A DNA stretch of 64,000 nt from Pelagicoccus mobilis. GTDB taxonomy: Bacteria; Verrucomicrobiota; Verrucomicrobiia; Opitutales; Opitutaceae. The stretch covers positions 1-64,000 of the forward strand of contig NZ_JAENIL010000044.1 of the NCBI RefSeq assembly GCF_016595505.1, written 5' to 3'. Shown one piece after another: positions 52,225-61,524 of this stretch; the stretch's first letter is position 1, and each line of letters opens with the position of its first letter. Both the position numbers and the translations under genes were made by a program. The notes under the pieces were generated by a model. That model was given only the letters and a program-made list of their open reading frames with translations, searched no databases and had not been told where the DNA came from.

Positions 52225-55200
52225 TTAGCGGGAGAAGTCTTTGAGGCTGGGCCAGGAACGGATGTTGAGGTCGCGTTGTGGGAAGGCGATTTCTAGGCCT
52301 TCTTCTTTGAAGCGTCGATCGATCTCGGAATGCATGTCGCTGAGGACGCTGAGTCGGTTGTCCATGTTTGGCAGGTAGACTCTCAGACGAAGAGTGAGGC
52401 AGCTGTCGGAGAATTCCTCGAAGGTGGCGAATGGCGAGGGATCGTCGAGAATGATTGGGTTTTCTTTGGCTGCTTCGATCATGATGCGACGCGCTTTTTC
52501 GGTGTCGGATCCGTAGGCGACTCCCACGGTGATGATGAGGCGGTTCAAGGAGCTGGTAAGCGTCCAGTTTAGGAGGGCGCCGGTTATGAATGCTTTGTTG
52601 GGAACAACGAGTTCTTTGCGATCCCAGTTGATGATGGTTGTAGCGCGCATGCGGATACGGACGACGGTTCCGGTTTGACCGTCGACGGTTACAACGTCGC
52701 CGACCTTGACGGGCAATTCGAAGAGGAGGATGAGTCCGCAGACGAAGTTGGCTACGATTTCTTGCAGTCCGAAGCCGATGCCAACACTGAGCGCGGCGGC
52801 GATCCAACCGAAGCGGGACCAGTCGATCTCGATGATGTGGAATATTCCAAGAAGGGTACCGGCAATCACAAAATACTGGCAGAGCGTGGTGATGGCTGAG
52901 CGGGTACCGAATTCGAGTTTGGTGGAGCGGAGGATTCCCAGTTCCAAAAGGGCTGGCAGGTCGCGGAAGGCGATGTATCCAAAAACGCCTATGATCGCGG
53001 CGTTAAAGATTTTCATCAAGCTGAGGCCGGAAGTGATGTTTATCTTTTCGAGCGTTTCGACGACGGGGGCGGTTTCGGCCCATAGATAGCCTAGTGAGAT
53101 GGCAGTTAGGAGGACAAAGAGTGTGCCGAGCAGGTGGCGCGTTTGTTCGCTGATGGAATCGAGATCGGCTTCCTCGGGCTCTTCGATGTTTAGCGGGATT
53201 TCGTCGGGATTTGAGGTTTCCTCTTCTTGGTCGGCGAGTTTGGCCCGTCTTTTTTCGATGGCTTCTTTGAGGGCGATCTTGCGTTCGTTTACTTGGAACC
53301 AGCGGAGGAGCAGGTAGTAGACGAGTATGCTTCCTACCACTACGAAGAATGTGGCAATGATTTCGAGTCCGAGATGGATACCGGTGGAGAGGCGTCCGGT
53401 GCAGGCGAAAAGTGTAAGGATGATGTGGGTACAGATGGCAACTGTGACGAGCGTCTTAAGGGCGGCCTCGAGTAGGGGACTGGTGGGGCGCTTCGCTTTT
53501 GCGGTTACGATGTTGGAAGGCTTGAGCAGCACCCAGGTGAAGAGGGCGGCGAGTATTTCCATCCCCATGAAGCTGAGTCGGCCTAGGCTGTCGAAGACTT
53601 CGCTCTCCCCTGCGTAGCGTGTGACCAGGGCGATGAAGGCGAGTGGAAGCACGGTCAGTCCGGAAAGAAGGCTGATGTTTGTGATTTGGGAGGTGAAGCT
53701 TTCTTGCCACCTGAAGTGCCCCACTATGATGCCGTCCTTATGGCAGAGAGCGATGAGGAAGGAGAGGCTGAAGATTATGCCGATGAGATCTTTTAGGCTT
53801 TGTGCGACAGCTTGAAGCCAGCTTGAGGCGTCTGGGTTTAGCCCAATGACCCAGATGATAAAGTGCGTGGCGATGAGGGCGGGAAGGGCGAAGAGAAAGG
53901 AGACCCAGACAGCTCGCAGGGTGTGCTTGTAGTTGTCGGTGGAGATGTGTCTGACCTTTTGTCGCGTTTCCAGTAAGACTTTTGCATAGTGGCGTCGGCG
54001 GCTGATGAGGATGAGAAGTGAGAGAAGGTAGAGTCCGAAGAGGAGGGTCTCTTCTTTGAGCGCTTTGGTGATTGATCCGGTAAGTTCGTCGATATGGGAC
54101 GCGGAAAAGAACCAGTTGAAGGATTTTGGAAGCTCGGAGAGTGTTTTGCCCCCTATGGGCGCGGAGCTCTTCATCCAGAAGGTTTGTTCGAACATGAACT
54201 GGCGCACCTCTTTGGTGCGGCTGGCGTATTCGAGTGTTTCGAATCTTAAGGTCCCGAGCGAGCGGGTGAGGGTGCGGTAGTTTTCTTCGAGCTGCTCGAG
54301 CAGCTCTTTACGCGAGTCGAGCGCTTGGTCGACGCTTGCGCTCATGACCGATTCGTAGCTCTCCGCGAACTCGTCGTGGGCTTGTAGTTTCGACTCTGTA
54401 TTCAGAGCGGCAAGACGTGTTTCCAGAATCCGGTTCGTTAGCGAGGAGGATTCCCGGTTGAGGCTGGATTGGGTGGGCAGGCGGCTTTGGATGTCGAGTA
54501 GGGAGAGGGTGGTGTTTCCTCCGAACTCGATTTGTTGCCGGACAAATTCGTAGTCGCGATCGAGTCGTTCGATCCGTTCGCGCAGTTTGCTTTCGTTGAT
54601 GGAGAAGATTCGCAGCTCTTCGACCACGCCTTCGAGGTCGGCGGCGAGCGATTTGACTTCTTCGAGCAGGGCGAGGATTTCCTCGTTTTCGGTATTGAAG
54701 CCTTCGTTGTTGCGTCGCGCTTCGTAGGTGAGCTGCTGGGCTTCGAGAGAGCGGCGTTCGTTGATGGTGGCGGCGAGCTGTTCTGATTTGGCGATCTCGT
54801 TGTCCAGCCAGCCGCGCATGAGGTTGCGGCGGGCTCGCACGAGGTCCTCGTGTATGGCGTGGCTTTGCTGCTGCTGGGAGAGGAGATCGAGTTCGGCGAG
54901 CAGGCGGCTTTCTTGGGCTTGCAGGAGGGTGAGCTTGGCGAGGTTGTTCTGATTTTGCTCTACGTTTCGGCTGGTCTCGAGATCTTTGCGGATGTCGGCT
55001 AGCTCTTCGCGCGCGTTCGGGAGGCGCGAGCTGATGGAGATGGGTTGTCGCTTCAGCTCTTCGAGTTCGGCGCTGACTTCGCTCAGATTGTTGTCTTGGG
55101 AATTGATTCCGAGGCGGATGCTTTCGAGTTCGGCCTGGAGCTCATCGATGCTTTTCAGGGCGCTTCCGTCGGTATCGGGGGAGACTGCGGGCAAGTTTTC

Positions 55201-55527
55201 GAGCTGACGCTTTAGCTCCTCGGTATCGTCGCGTCCGGTTTCGATGATGTGCCCGAGGCGAGCGGTTTGGGCTCTGAGTTCGCTGGCGTCGTCGAGTGCG
55301 GAGCGAGCCTCCTGGTAGGAAATGCGTAGGGTTTCCTTGGTGATTTCATCCAGCCCTGGGTCCGCCTCCATGGCGTTTTGGAGTTGGGTGAGATCGGTGA
55401 CCGTTATCTGGGCGCGATCGTTCGCGGGCTCGGCTAGGTTTTGCCCGTAGGTTGGCGCTAGCGCTCCCCAGGCGAAGAGGGCCCAGAGGATCGCAGCGAG
55501 CAGTGATCTCTCTCTGAATAGTAGCAT
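52225..55527 (-). CDS. Large mechanosensitive channel of the MscS superfamily (MscK/MscM-like)
   Basis: An 1,100-residue inner-membrane protein protecting against osmotic shock. A signal peptide (LLAAILWALFAWGALAPTYG) leads to ~430 periplasmic residues of coiled coil (ELRAQTARLGHIIETGRDDTEELKRQLENL and similar). About 11 membrane helices follow, ending in the pore helix and MscS core: ALSVGIGFGLQEIVANFVCGLILL, then the beta domain VGDVVTVDGQTGTVVRIRMRATTI and WDRKELVVPN. The size and the large periplasmic coiled-coil domain match MscK/MscM rather than the ~290-residue MscS. A long Glu/Asp loop lies between the last two groups of helices. It is bounded on both sides by mosaic repeat arrays. 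Confidence 0.93.
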   Translation of the reverse strand: MLLFRERSLLAAILWALFAWGALAPTYGQNLAEPANDRAQITVTDLTQLQNAMEADPGLDEITKETLRISYQEARSALDDASELRAQTARLGHIIETGRDDTEELKRQLENLPAVSPDTDGSALKSIDELQAELESIRLGINSQDNNLSEVSAELEELKRQPISISSRLPNAREELADIRKDLETSRNVEQNQNNLAKLTLLQAQESRLLAELDLLSQQQQSHAIHEDLVRARRNLMRGWLDNEIAKSEQLAATINERRSLEAQQLTYEARRNNEGFNTENEEILALLEEVKSLAADLEGVVEELRIFSINESKLRERIERLDRDYEFVRQQIEFGGNTTLSLLDIQSRLPTQSSLNRESSSLTNRILETRLAALNTESKLQAHDEFAESYESVMSASVDQALDSRKELLEQLEENYRTLTRSLGTLRFETLEYASRTKEVRQFMFEQTFWMKSSAPIGGKTLSELPKSFNWFFSASHIDELTGSITKALKEETLLFGLYLLSLLILISRRRHYAKVLLETRQKVRHISTDNYKHTLRAVWVSFLFALPALIATHFIIWVIGLNPDASSWLQAVAQSLKDLIGIIFSLSFLIALCHKDGIIVGHFRWQESFTSQITNISLLSGLTVLPLAFIALVTRYAGESEVFDSLGRLSFMGMEILAALFTWVLLKPSNIVTAKAKRPTSPLLEAALKTLVTVAICTHIILTLFACTGRLSTGIHLGLEIIATFFVVVGSILVYYLLLRWFQVNERKIALKEAIEKRRAKLADQEEETSNPDEIPLNIEEPEEADLDSISEQTRHLLGTLFVLLTAISLGYLWAETAPVVETLEKINITSGLSLMKIFNAAIIGVFGYIAFRDLPALLELGILRSTKLEFGTRSAITTLCQYFVIAGTLLGIFHIIEIDWSRFGWIAAALSVGIGFGLQEIVANFVCGLILLFELPVKVGDVVTVDGQTGTVVRIRMRATTIINWDRKELVVPNKAFITGALLNWTLTSSLNRLIITVGVAYGSDTEKARRIMIEAAKENPIILDDPSPFATFEEFSDSCLTLRLRVYLPNMDNRLSVLSDMHSEIDRRFKEEGLEIAFPQRDLNIRSWPSLKDFSR

Positions 55528-55554
55528 CGCGGTAAGGATACTCTATTTGGCTGC

Positions 55555-56235
55555 TTAGCGCTATGGGACTTTGGGCTTATGTGGGGTAGAGGGGATGGGA
55601 AGGGTGAATGGGTGGTGGGGCTGTTTTTTTTTTAACCACGAAGTGCACGAAGGTCGCGAAGTGATCCTGCAGTGTTTTTGAAGATAACTGATGGGACCGA
55701 TCTGCACTGATGTGTGTGGGGTTCAGGCTGGTTTTTAGGTATTGTCGGTGAACATCGGTGCCCTTGGTGGTTGTTTGGGGGCCGGGTTTCGGATTCCGGG
55801 TGTGTGGGCTCTGCGGCACGCCGGCGAGCGGCGGCCCTACAAGGGGTGCGTTTGTGGCCGTTGGGGACCCGCCTTCGCGTTAAGCTTCGGCGAGGCGAGC
55901 GAGTGCCGCTACCTGAAAATACAAACGGCGGTCTTTTTTGAGACCGCCGTTTAACTACCCTAATAAACTACTATGAATACCTTGAAACTGGATGTACTTT
56001 ATCAGGCGGAGGCTCGATTGAATATGGGACTTTGGTCTTATGTTGGGGGGCTCGTCGCCTGGTTCTGGGTTCTGGGTTCTGGGTTATGGGTGCTGGATTG
56101 TGGGTTGTGGGATTCGGGAGTGGGTGAATGGTGAAATTTGTTTTTTTGGGGGATGTGAAAAAGCGCGTCTTGCGGAGGCGAGACGCGCTTGGGTGGAAGA
56201 TCGTTTTGGTGGCCGTTGGGACAACGGCCGCTACC
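55555..56235. repeat. Mosaic intergenic repeat array 2
   Basis: Starts with a module-F tail (GGGACTTTGGGCTTATG, ~55565). Then A (~55626-55672), B (~55680-55770), C (~55806-55843), D (~55856-55920), E hairpin (GGCGGTCT..AGACCGCC, ~55926-55950), a diverged F (~55960-56045), a heptad run, and a short D-like palindrome (GGCCGTTGGGACAACGGCCG) at ~56209. Another hairpin (AAGCGCGTCT / AGACGCGCTT, ~56161-56190) may terminate the minus-strand efflux genes. Confidence 0.85.
56059..56112. repeat. Degenerate heptad tandem repeat
   Basis: About seven successive copies of a 7-base unit close to GGTTCTG/GGTTATG, starting CTGGTTCTGGGTTCTGGGTT. Related shorter runs appear near 59092, 59310 and 55785. Tracts like this are prone to slippage. 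Confidence 0.75.
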
Positions 56236-56240
56236 TGTAT

Positions 56241-57194
56241 CTATTTTACTGGATACACGTAGTTGAGCCAGCCTGCCATGCGCAGGAGGACGCGGCGGAC
56301 CATGCCGACGTGTAGCGGGTCGTGGGACTGGATGACCGCGACTTTGCCTTGGAGCCCGATGGGAAGCTCGTACTGGTCTAGATCGTCTGTGAGCTCGATG
56401 ATGGCGATGGGACGGTCGGCGTGCTTGAGCATGTCGGAGGAGGTCAGGCTGCCGCTGAACTGATACTCGGCTTCCGCTATGTAGGGAAGGATGGTCTTGA
56501 CCTCGCCTGTGAACACTCGGCCGGGCAAGGCGTCGAAAACGACTTCTGCGATGTCGCCTTCGTGGAGGTTCGAGAGGGCGTTTTGCCAGAAGCTGGCGAT
56601 GATTTGTCGCTTCTCGGTTGGGACGAAGACCATGGCTGGACGGAATGGCAGATTCGCGGTCAGGACTCCGGGACGGAGGCCCATCTGGGTGACGACGCCG
56701 CGGCTGGGCGCTCGCACGGTGGTGCTGTCGAGGTTGAACTGGGCTTCGCGAACTTTCGCTTCGAGTTCCGCTACTTGGGCTTCGAAGGCTTGAAGTTCGT
56801 AGAGCGAGCCGGCTTCCATCTCCTCGAGCGCTCGGGATTGCTCGACGCGTACTTTGGCGAACTCGAGTTTCGCGTGCAGCTCGTCTACCTGCGCTTGGAA
56901 GGGCGTCGGGTCGATCTGGAAGAGGATGGCTCCTTTTTCTACTTCCTGGTTCGGTTCGGCGTGCACTTCGGTCACGATACCGCGGACTGCGGGTACGATG
57001 GGAACGCTGGCGTACACCTCTTTGGCGTATTTGCCGTAGGGGTGGGAGAAGTTCATCACGAAGACGATGGTGCCGACGAAGGCTACCCCGCCGAGAATGG
57101 CGGTGGGCACGGTCCACTTGTTGAGTGGAATTTTGAATACCTTGAAGCAGGTGACGCAGAATGCGGTGTAAAGTAGTAATAGTAACAGATCCAT
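56241..57194 (-). CDS. yiaV: Membrane fusion protein, HlyD family (YiaV-like)
   Basis: A 317-residue inner-membrane-anchored periplasmic adaptor. It has two hydrophobic N-terminal stretches (LLLLLLYTAFCVTCFKVF and AILGGVAFVGTIVFVMNF), a first biotinyl-lipoyl half IVPAVRGIVTEVHAEPNQEV, a helical hairpin (VDELHAKLEFAKVRVEQSRA; LEAKVREAQFNLDSTTV) and a second lipoyl half RAPSRGVVTQMGLRPG. Two N-terminal spans plus a neighbouring DUF3302 protein match E. coli YiaV-YiaW. It would link an inner-membrane component to the TolC-like protein encoded upstream in the same operon. The YiaW gene ends 3 bases before this start, so translation is coupled. Confidence 0.9.
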   Translation of the reverse strand: MDLLLLLLYTAFCVTCFKVFKIPLNKWTVPTAILGGVAFVGTIVFVMNFSHPYGKYAKEVYASVPIVPAVRGIVTEVHAEPNQEVEKGAILFQIDPTPFQAQVDELHAKLEFAKVRVEQSRALEEMEAGSLYELQAFEAQVAELEAKVREAQFNLDSTTVRAPSRGVVTQMGLRPGVLTANLPFRPAMVFVPTEKRQIIASFWQNALSNLHEGDIAEVVFDALPGRVFTGEVKTILPYIAEAEYQFSGSLTSSDMLKHADRPIAIIELTDDLDQYELPIGLQGKVAVIQSHDPLHVGMVRRVLLRMAGWLNYVYPVK

Positions 57195-57197
57195 GAC

Positions 57198-57557
57198 TTA
57201 GCTCTCCTTGTTAGATTCTTTGACGGTGGCGAGTTGGCTCTCGAGGTGGTCTACCTTTTCCACGAGGGCGTCGATTTTCGCTAGCAGCTCTTGGTTTGGT
57301 GACGGTGAAGAGCTCGTATTCGATTTTTTGCTACCCCATCCTGTTTCTTTGTTGTAGAGGGTGGCCCAAATCCAGAGGAAGGGCCAGATGGCGTGCAGCG
57401 TGAAGAGGCTGACCCAGCCTCCGTAGTGAATGGCTTCCGCGTGCGGATGGTTTCGTTTCTTGGCCATTTCGTACGGGATGTCGTGGATCACGATGATCGC
57501 GTAGAAGAAGAACAAGACTACGAAGAGGACGAGTATGAGCGCGAATATGTTTAACAT
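57198..57557 (-). CDS. yiaW: DUF3302 inner-membrane protein (YiaW-like)
   Basis: A 119-residue protein with two membrane helices (LILVLFVVLFFFYAIIVIHD; GGWVSLFTLHAIWPFLWIWA), the DUF3302 signature VIHDIPYEMAKKRNHPHAEAI between them, and a C-terminal coiled coil (LLAKIDALVEKVDHLESQLA). In E. coli YiaW is paired with YiaV. Its function is not established, but it is the only other inner-membrane partner here and could take the place of a pump or act as an adaptor. It lies between the outer-membrane factor and yiaV on the same strand. Confidence 0.9.
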   Translation of the reverse strand: MLNIFALILVLFVVLFFFYAIIVIHDIPYEMAKKRNHPHAEAIHYGGWVSLFTLHAIWPFLWIWATLYNKETGWGSKKSNTSSSPSPNQELLAKIDALVEKVDHLESQLATVKESNKES

Positions 57558-57587
57558 GACTTTTGTAGGTTTTTAATTGATACCGGT

Positions 57588-58982
57588 TTAACCCTCGAAA
57601 TTTCCTCCGAGCGCGAGGTGCAGATCGATACGTTGCTGGAGACGTTTGTCGCGGATGCGTAGTAAGCTTACGCGGGCGCCGATGACTTCTGCCTGCTGGA
57701 TGAGCACGAAGAGAAATTCGATGCGTCCTTGCTCGAACTGGGCGTTGGAGACGCGTAGGGCGTTTTCGGATTCGACGAGCACTTCGCGGATGTAGTCCTC
57801 TTGCTCGCGCAGGAGGGATTCGTTGCTGAGGCCTTGCTCGACTTCGCTGAAGGCTTTGAGGGCGAGCTTCCCGTACTCGGCGAGGGCTTCTTGCTGTTGT
57901 GCGGTTTCGATCTCTACTTGAGCTTCCAGTTCTCCGCCGGTGTAGAGCGGGGCGAGGAAGTTGGCTCCAGCGGTCCAGTAGTCGCTTCCGAGGCCGATCA
58001 TGTCGGTGAGGTCGCTAGTGGAAGAGCCTGCTCCCGCGGAGAGCGCGATGCTCGGTAGGCGCGCGGCTTTGGCTTCTTGAATCTCGAAGAACTGGGCGGC
58101 GACCTTACGTTCGGCGGCTTGCAGGTCTGGGCGACGCTCGAGCAGTTCGGATGGGATTCCGACTGGAATGGGCGGCGGCGTGGCGACCAGCTCCTCGGCT
58201 CCTTCGATTTCGGCGGACGGATAGCGTCCGAGCAGGATTTCCAATGAGCGTGCGGCTTGGTTCTTGGCGGAGGTGGCCCGGCGTATGACGATTTCGCCTT
58301 GGGCGATGCGGGCCTTGGCTTGAGAGACTTCTTTTTTGGTGACCTGGCCGATCTCGTATTTTGCTTCGACGACTTCGAGGGAGCGTTTGTAGAGGTCGAT
58401 GGCTTTTTGAGCTTCGGCTACCTGGAGGGTGGCTTCGGTGAGGAAGAAGTAGGCTTTGGCGGTCTGGGCGGCTACGGATTGGTAGACGGCCTCGAGCTCG
58501 AACTGGGTGGCTTCGAAGCTGGCGGTTCCGGCCGCGGCCTCGGCTCGTATGCGTCCCCACACGTCGAGCTCCCAGGAGGCGTTGAGGGACACGCCGGATG
58601 AATCGGTGCTGTCGGAACCGGATGAGAAGCCGTCGGCCACTTTGGAGCTGCCTCCGAGGACGATGGCGGGTTTGAGCTCGGCTCCTGCCTGGGTGGCTTC
58701 TGCGGCGGCGGCGTCGACTCGAGCTATGGCTGCTCGTATGTCGAGATTGTGGTCGATGGCGTCGCTGACGAGGGCCTCGAGTTTGGGATCGCCGAAGGAG
58801 CGGACCCAGCCGTCTTGCACGGCGCCTTTGGCGGCGTTGGCGGCTGCTTTGAAGTCGGTTTTGGGAACTTCCGCCTCTTCGCCCATGGCGGTGGCGGCGG
58901 TCTCTTGGACGGTGGGCGGCTCTTTGACCGCGCATCCTCCTAGGAGGATGAGGCTGAGACTGAGTGGCAGGAAGTTTCTCAT
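57588..58982 (-). CDS. Outer-membrane efflux lipoprotein (TolC/NodT family)
   Basis: A 464-residue outer-membrane channel. Signal with lipobox LILLGGCAVKE (lipidated Cys17). It has the duplicated outer membrane efflux repeats with long alpha-helices: LEALVSDAIDHNLDIRAAIARV, then ELERRP-type LLERRPDLQAAERKVAAQFFEI near residue 300, and LKAFSEVEQGLSNESLLREQ near the end. NodT-type members normally serve RND or HlyD-type exporters. It is first in the three-gene unit outer-membrane factor - yiaW - yiaV; no ABC, MFS or RND pump gene is adjacent. Confidence 0.92.
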   Translation of the reverse strand: MRNFLPLSLSLILLGGCAVKEPPTVQETAATAMGEEAEVPKTDFKAAANAAKGAVQDGWVRSFGDPKLEALVSDAIDHNLDIRAAIARVDAAAAEATQAGAELKPAIVLGGSSKVADGFSSGSDSTDSSGVSLNASWELDVWGRIRAEAAAGTASFEATQFELEAVYQSVAAQTAKAYFFLTEATLQVAEAQKAIDLYKRSLEVVEAKYEIGQVTKKEVSQAKARIAQGEIVIRRATSAKNQAARSLEILLGRYPSAEIEGAEELVATPPPIPVGIPSELLERRPDLQAAERKVAAQFFEIQEAKAARLPSIALSAGAGSSTSDLTDMIGLGSDYWTAGANFLAPLYTGGELEAQVEIETAQQQEALAEYGKLALKAFSEVEQGLSNESLLREQEDYIREVLVESENALRVSNAQFEQGRIEFLFVLIQQAEVIGARVSLLRIRDKRLQQRIDLHLALGGNFEG

Positions 58983-59064
58983 ATGTGGAAGTCCTTTCGT
59001 GGAGGTGCGGTTGCGTCTGGAGAGTTGATCTTTTGGAGGGCTATTTTGGCTTAAAATCGCTCCG

Positions 59065-60055
59065 GGGGATATGGGACTTTGGGCTTACGCAGGGTTCTGG
59101 GTGCTGGGGGCTGGGGTTGTTTTTTTAACCACTACCGAGCGACAGCGACACTCGAGGAGCGTAGCGAGGAGACAAGGGCACGAAGGGCGCGAAGGGGGGG
59201 CTGCAGTGTTGTTGAGGACCACCGATGGCGCCGATTTGCACCGATGTTTGTGGAGGGAGTGGGTCTCGTTTGGGGGAGGTATCGGTGAATATCGGTGTCC
59301 TCGGTGGTTGTCTGGGTTCCGGGGGTTGGATGCCGGGTGTGTGGGCTCTGCGGCACGCCGGCGAGCGGCGGCCCTACAGGGGGACGGGATGGTGCTTGTG
59401 GCCATCGGGGACGCGCCTTCGCGTTAAGCTTCGGCGAGTCGAGCAATGGTCGCTGCCTGAAATGCAAACGGCGGTCTTTGTGAGACCGCCGTTTTGATTA
59501 CCCCTGATATGTTACCCTAAGCTATGTACCTAGAAACTGTTTGTTTTGGAAATTAGCTTTGTGAGTCTGTGTGTTTTTGGATCTGGATACACTGTATCAC
59601 GAGGTGGAGAATTTTGATATAGGACTTTGGGCTTATGCTGGGTGGCAGCGGGGGGGCTTTTTCTACCACGGAGTGCACGGAGAACGCAGAGGGATCTTGC
59701 TGCGTTTTTGAGGACCACTGATAGCACCGATTTGCACCGATGCGCGTGGTGGGGATTGGCTTGTTTTGGGGTGGTATCGGTGAATGTCGGTGTCATCGGT
59801 GGTTGGATACTTGGGGTTCTGGGAGTGGGGAAGATGGGCTTGTGTTTTTTTAACCACGGATTGCACGGAGTGCACGGATTGATCCTGCAATGGGGGGCTG
59901 TGTGTTCTGTGGTTTTTAATGGTTGCGCTCGCGTGACGGGGAGGGGCTTTGAATCGCGTGACGAGCACGCTCCCACGGGGATGCGAAAAGGGCGGTCTCT
60001 TGGTGAGACCGCCCTTGGCTTGAATTGCTTGTATTGGTTTATGGACTACTCGTTA
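59065..60055. repeat. Mosaic intergenic repeat array 3
   Basis: The longest array, ~990 bases. Order: F tail (~59070), A with a ~40-base internal insert (GAGCGACAGCGACACTCGAG..., ~59122-59195), B with two 28-base complementary arms (59218-59245 and 59281-59308), C (~59342-59382), D (~59398-59463), E hairpin (~59468-59492), F (~59503-59640). Then a second A (~59665-59705), second B (~59714-59815), third A (~59848-59890), and an E-like hairpin GGGCGGTCTCTTGGTGAGAC (~59988) just before the sulfatase stop. No gene is credible here. Confidence 0.87.
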
Positions 60056-60066
60056 CACTTGAGTGA

Positions 60067-61524
60067 TTAGAGATTGGTCATGTTTGGCGCTGGTGGATTG
60101 GGATATTCCTTGAGCGTTGCCTTGTACTGGGCGATGAGCTTGCTGTACATGGCGAGTACCCAGGCGTTTCCTGATACTAAGGTATCCTGCATTTCTCTTG
60201 GGTCTGCCTCGATGTTGTAGATGCGTGGGAAACCATTGGTTTCTTCGGCCTTGCCCAGGTATCCAGCAATGACCGGATTGGTGTCTGTGGAAGCATTGAC
60301 CACCATTGGGTACAAGCGCCACTGGTTCCAGCGAACGGCTGCGATGCGATCTCCGATGAAGGTGATCAGGTGGTCACGATTGGACTCTGCCTTTTCGCCG
60401 GTGAGCCAGTCTGTTTGGTCAACGCCGTCGTAAGGGCGATCGTTTGGAAGCTCGGCTCCGGAGACGTTTGCCAAGGTTGGCAAGAAGTCGTGGATGGAGA
60501 TCATTTCGTTGCTGACGCTTGGCTGGATCTTGGCGGGCCAGCGGATCATGCCTGCGGTACGGATGGAGCCTTCGAAGGCGTCGCCGAGTTCCCCGCGGAA
60601 TGGGCCGTTGCTGCCGTGTCCGATTTCATCGCCGACGGTTGCAGTGACAGTGGCGCCGTTGTCTGAGATCCAGATCACGATGGTGTTGTCGCGAACGCCA
60701 GCGTCGTCGATGGCCTTCAAGACTTGTCCGGTACGAGCGTCGAGCTCGACCACGCTATCGCCGTACTTGCCGATGCCTGAACTGCCCTCGAAGTCTGGAT
60801 GCGGATCGTTCGGGAAGTGAGGACGTGTCCAGCCGATCATGAGGAAGAACGGATCCTTCTTCTTGGCCTGCTTCTTGATGTAGTCTTCTGCTGCTTCAGC
60901 GATGTCGGCTTCGATTTGTGTACGGTAGTTGATGTCGTAAACTCCGATGGCCTTAGCGGCGCCACCTGGCTTTTTAGCTTCGAGCAGCTTCACTTCGGCC
61001 GCCTTGCGGAAGGCTTCTGGCGCTCCGGTGGTGAGCATGCTATCATTGTACTGCGTGCTGTCGGTGGATCCCTTGAAGCCGTAGAGCCACTGGTCGAAGC
61101 CTTGGTTTTGCGGTTGGCTGTGGGCGTTGGGACCCAAGTGCCATTTACCGATGTAAGTGGTGTTGTAGCCGACCGACTTGAGGGCGGTACCTATCGTGAT
61201 GTCGTCTGGCTGAAGGCCGCCGCCGTCGCCAGGAGCAATGACTAATGACATGCCCGATCGGATGGAATACTGGCCTGTCAGCAATCCGGCGCGGGAAGGC
61301 GTACAGCCTGGCTCTACCAAGAACTGGGTAAAGCGCATGCCTTCGCTGGCGAGCTGGTCGATGTTGGGCGTTTGGAATTTTCCTCGAATCCCGCCGTTGT
61401 AGCAGGAGAGGTCACCGTAGCCGAGATTGTCGGCGAGCATGATGACCACGTTCGGTTTTTCAGCGGCGTGAGCGCTGAGAGCCACAAGGCCTGTGGCGAG
61501 CATTGATAGGATTCGTTTTTTCAT
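60067..61524 (-). CDS. Secreted formylglycine-dependent sulfatase
   Basis: A 485-residue exported enzyme. The signal peptide MKKRILSMLATGLVALSAHA sets the start at 61524; ~68 further in-frame codons upstream lie in repeat sequence. The mature part begins KPNVVIMLADNLGYGDLSCY (metal Asp and Asn), with the formylglycine motif Cys74 in GCTPSRAGLLTG, IGKWHLG and IVIWISDNGA. It should cleave sulfate esters of a polymer such as a marine polysaccharide. A very similar gene starts being visible at the right edge of the window (63528-64000). It is more like choline-sulfatase/arylsulfatase A paralogues of marine Verrucomicrobiota and Planctomycetota than the sulfatase at 7947. Confidence 0.93.
   Translation of the reverse strand: MKKRILSMLATGLVALSAHAAEKPNVVIMLADNLGYGDLSCYNGGIRGKFQTPNIDQLASEGMRFTQFLVEPGCTPSRAGLLTGQYSIRSGMSLVIAPGDGGGLQPDDITIGTALKSVGYNTTYIGKWHLGPNAHSQPQNQGFDQWLYGFKGSTDSTQYNDSMLTTGAPEAFRKAAEVKLLEAKKPGGAAKAIGVYDINYRTQIEADIAEAAEDYIKKQAKKKDPFFLMIGWTRPHFPNDPHPDFEGSSGIGKYGDSVVELDARTGQVLKAIDDAGVRDNTIVIWISDNGATVTATVGDEIGHGSNGPFRGELGDAFEGSIRTAGMIRWPAKIQPSVSNEMISIHDFLPTLANVSGAELPNDRPYDGVDQTDWLTGEKAESNRDHLITFIGDRIAAVRWNQWRLYPMVVNASTDTNPVIAGYLGKAEETNGFPRIYNIEADPREMQDTLVSGNAWVLAMYSKLIAQYKATLKEYPNPPAPNMTNL

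Noticed and set aside
56059-56112. CRISPR array
   Set aside because: Heptad units are directly tandem without unique spacers, and no cas genes are present.
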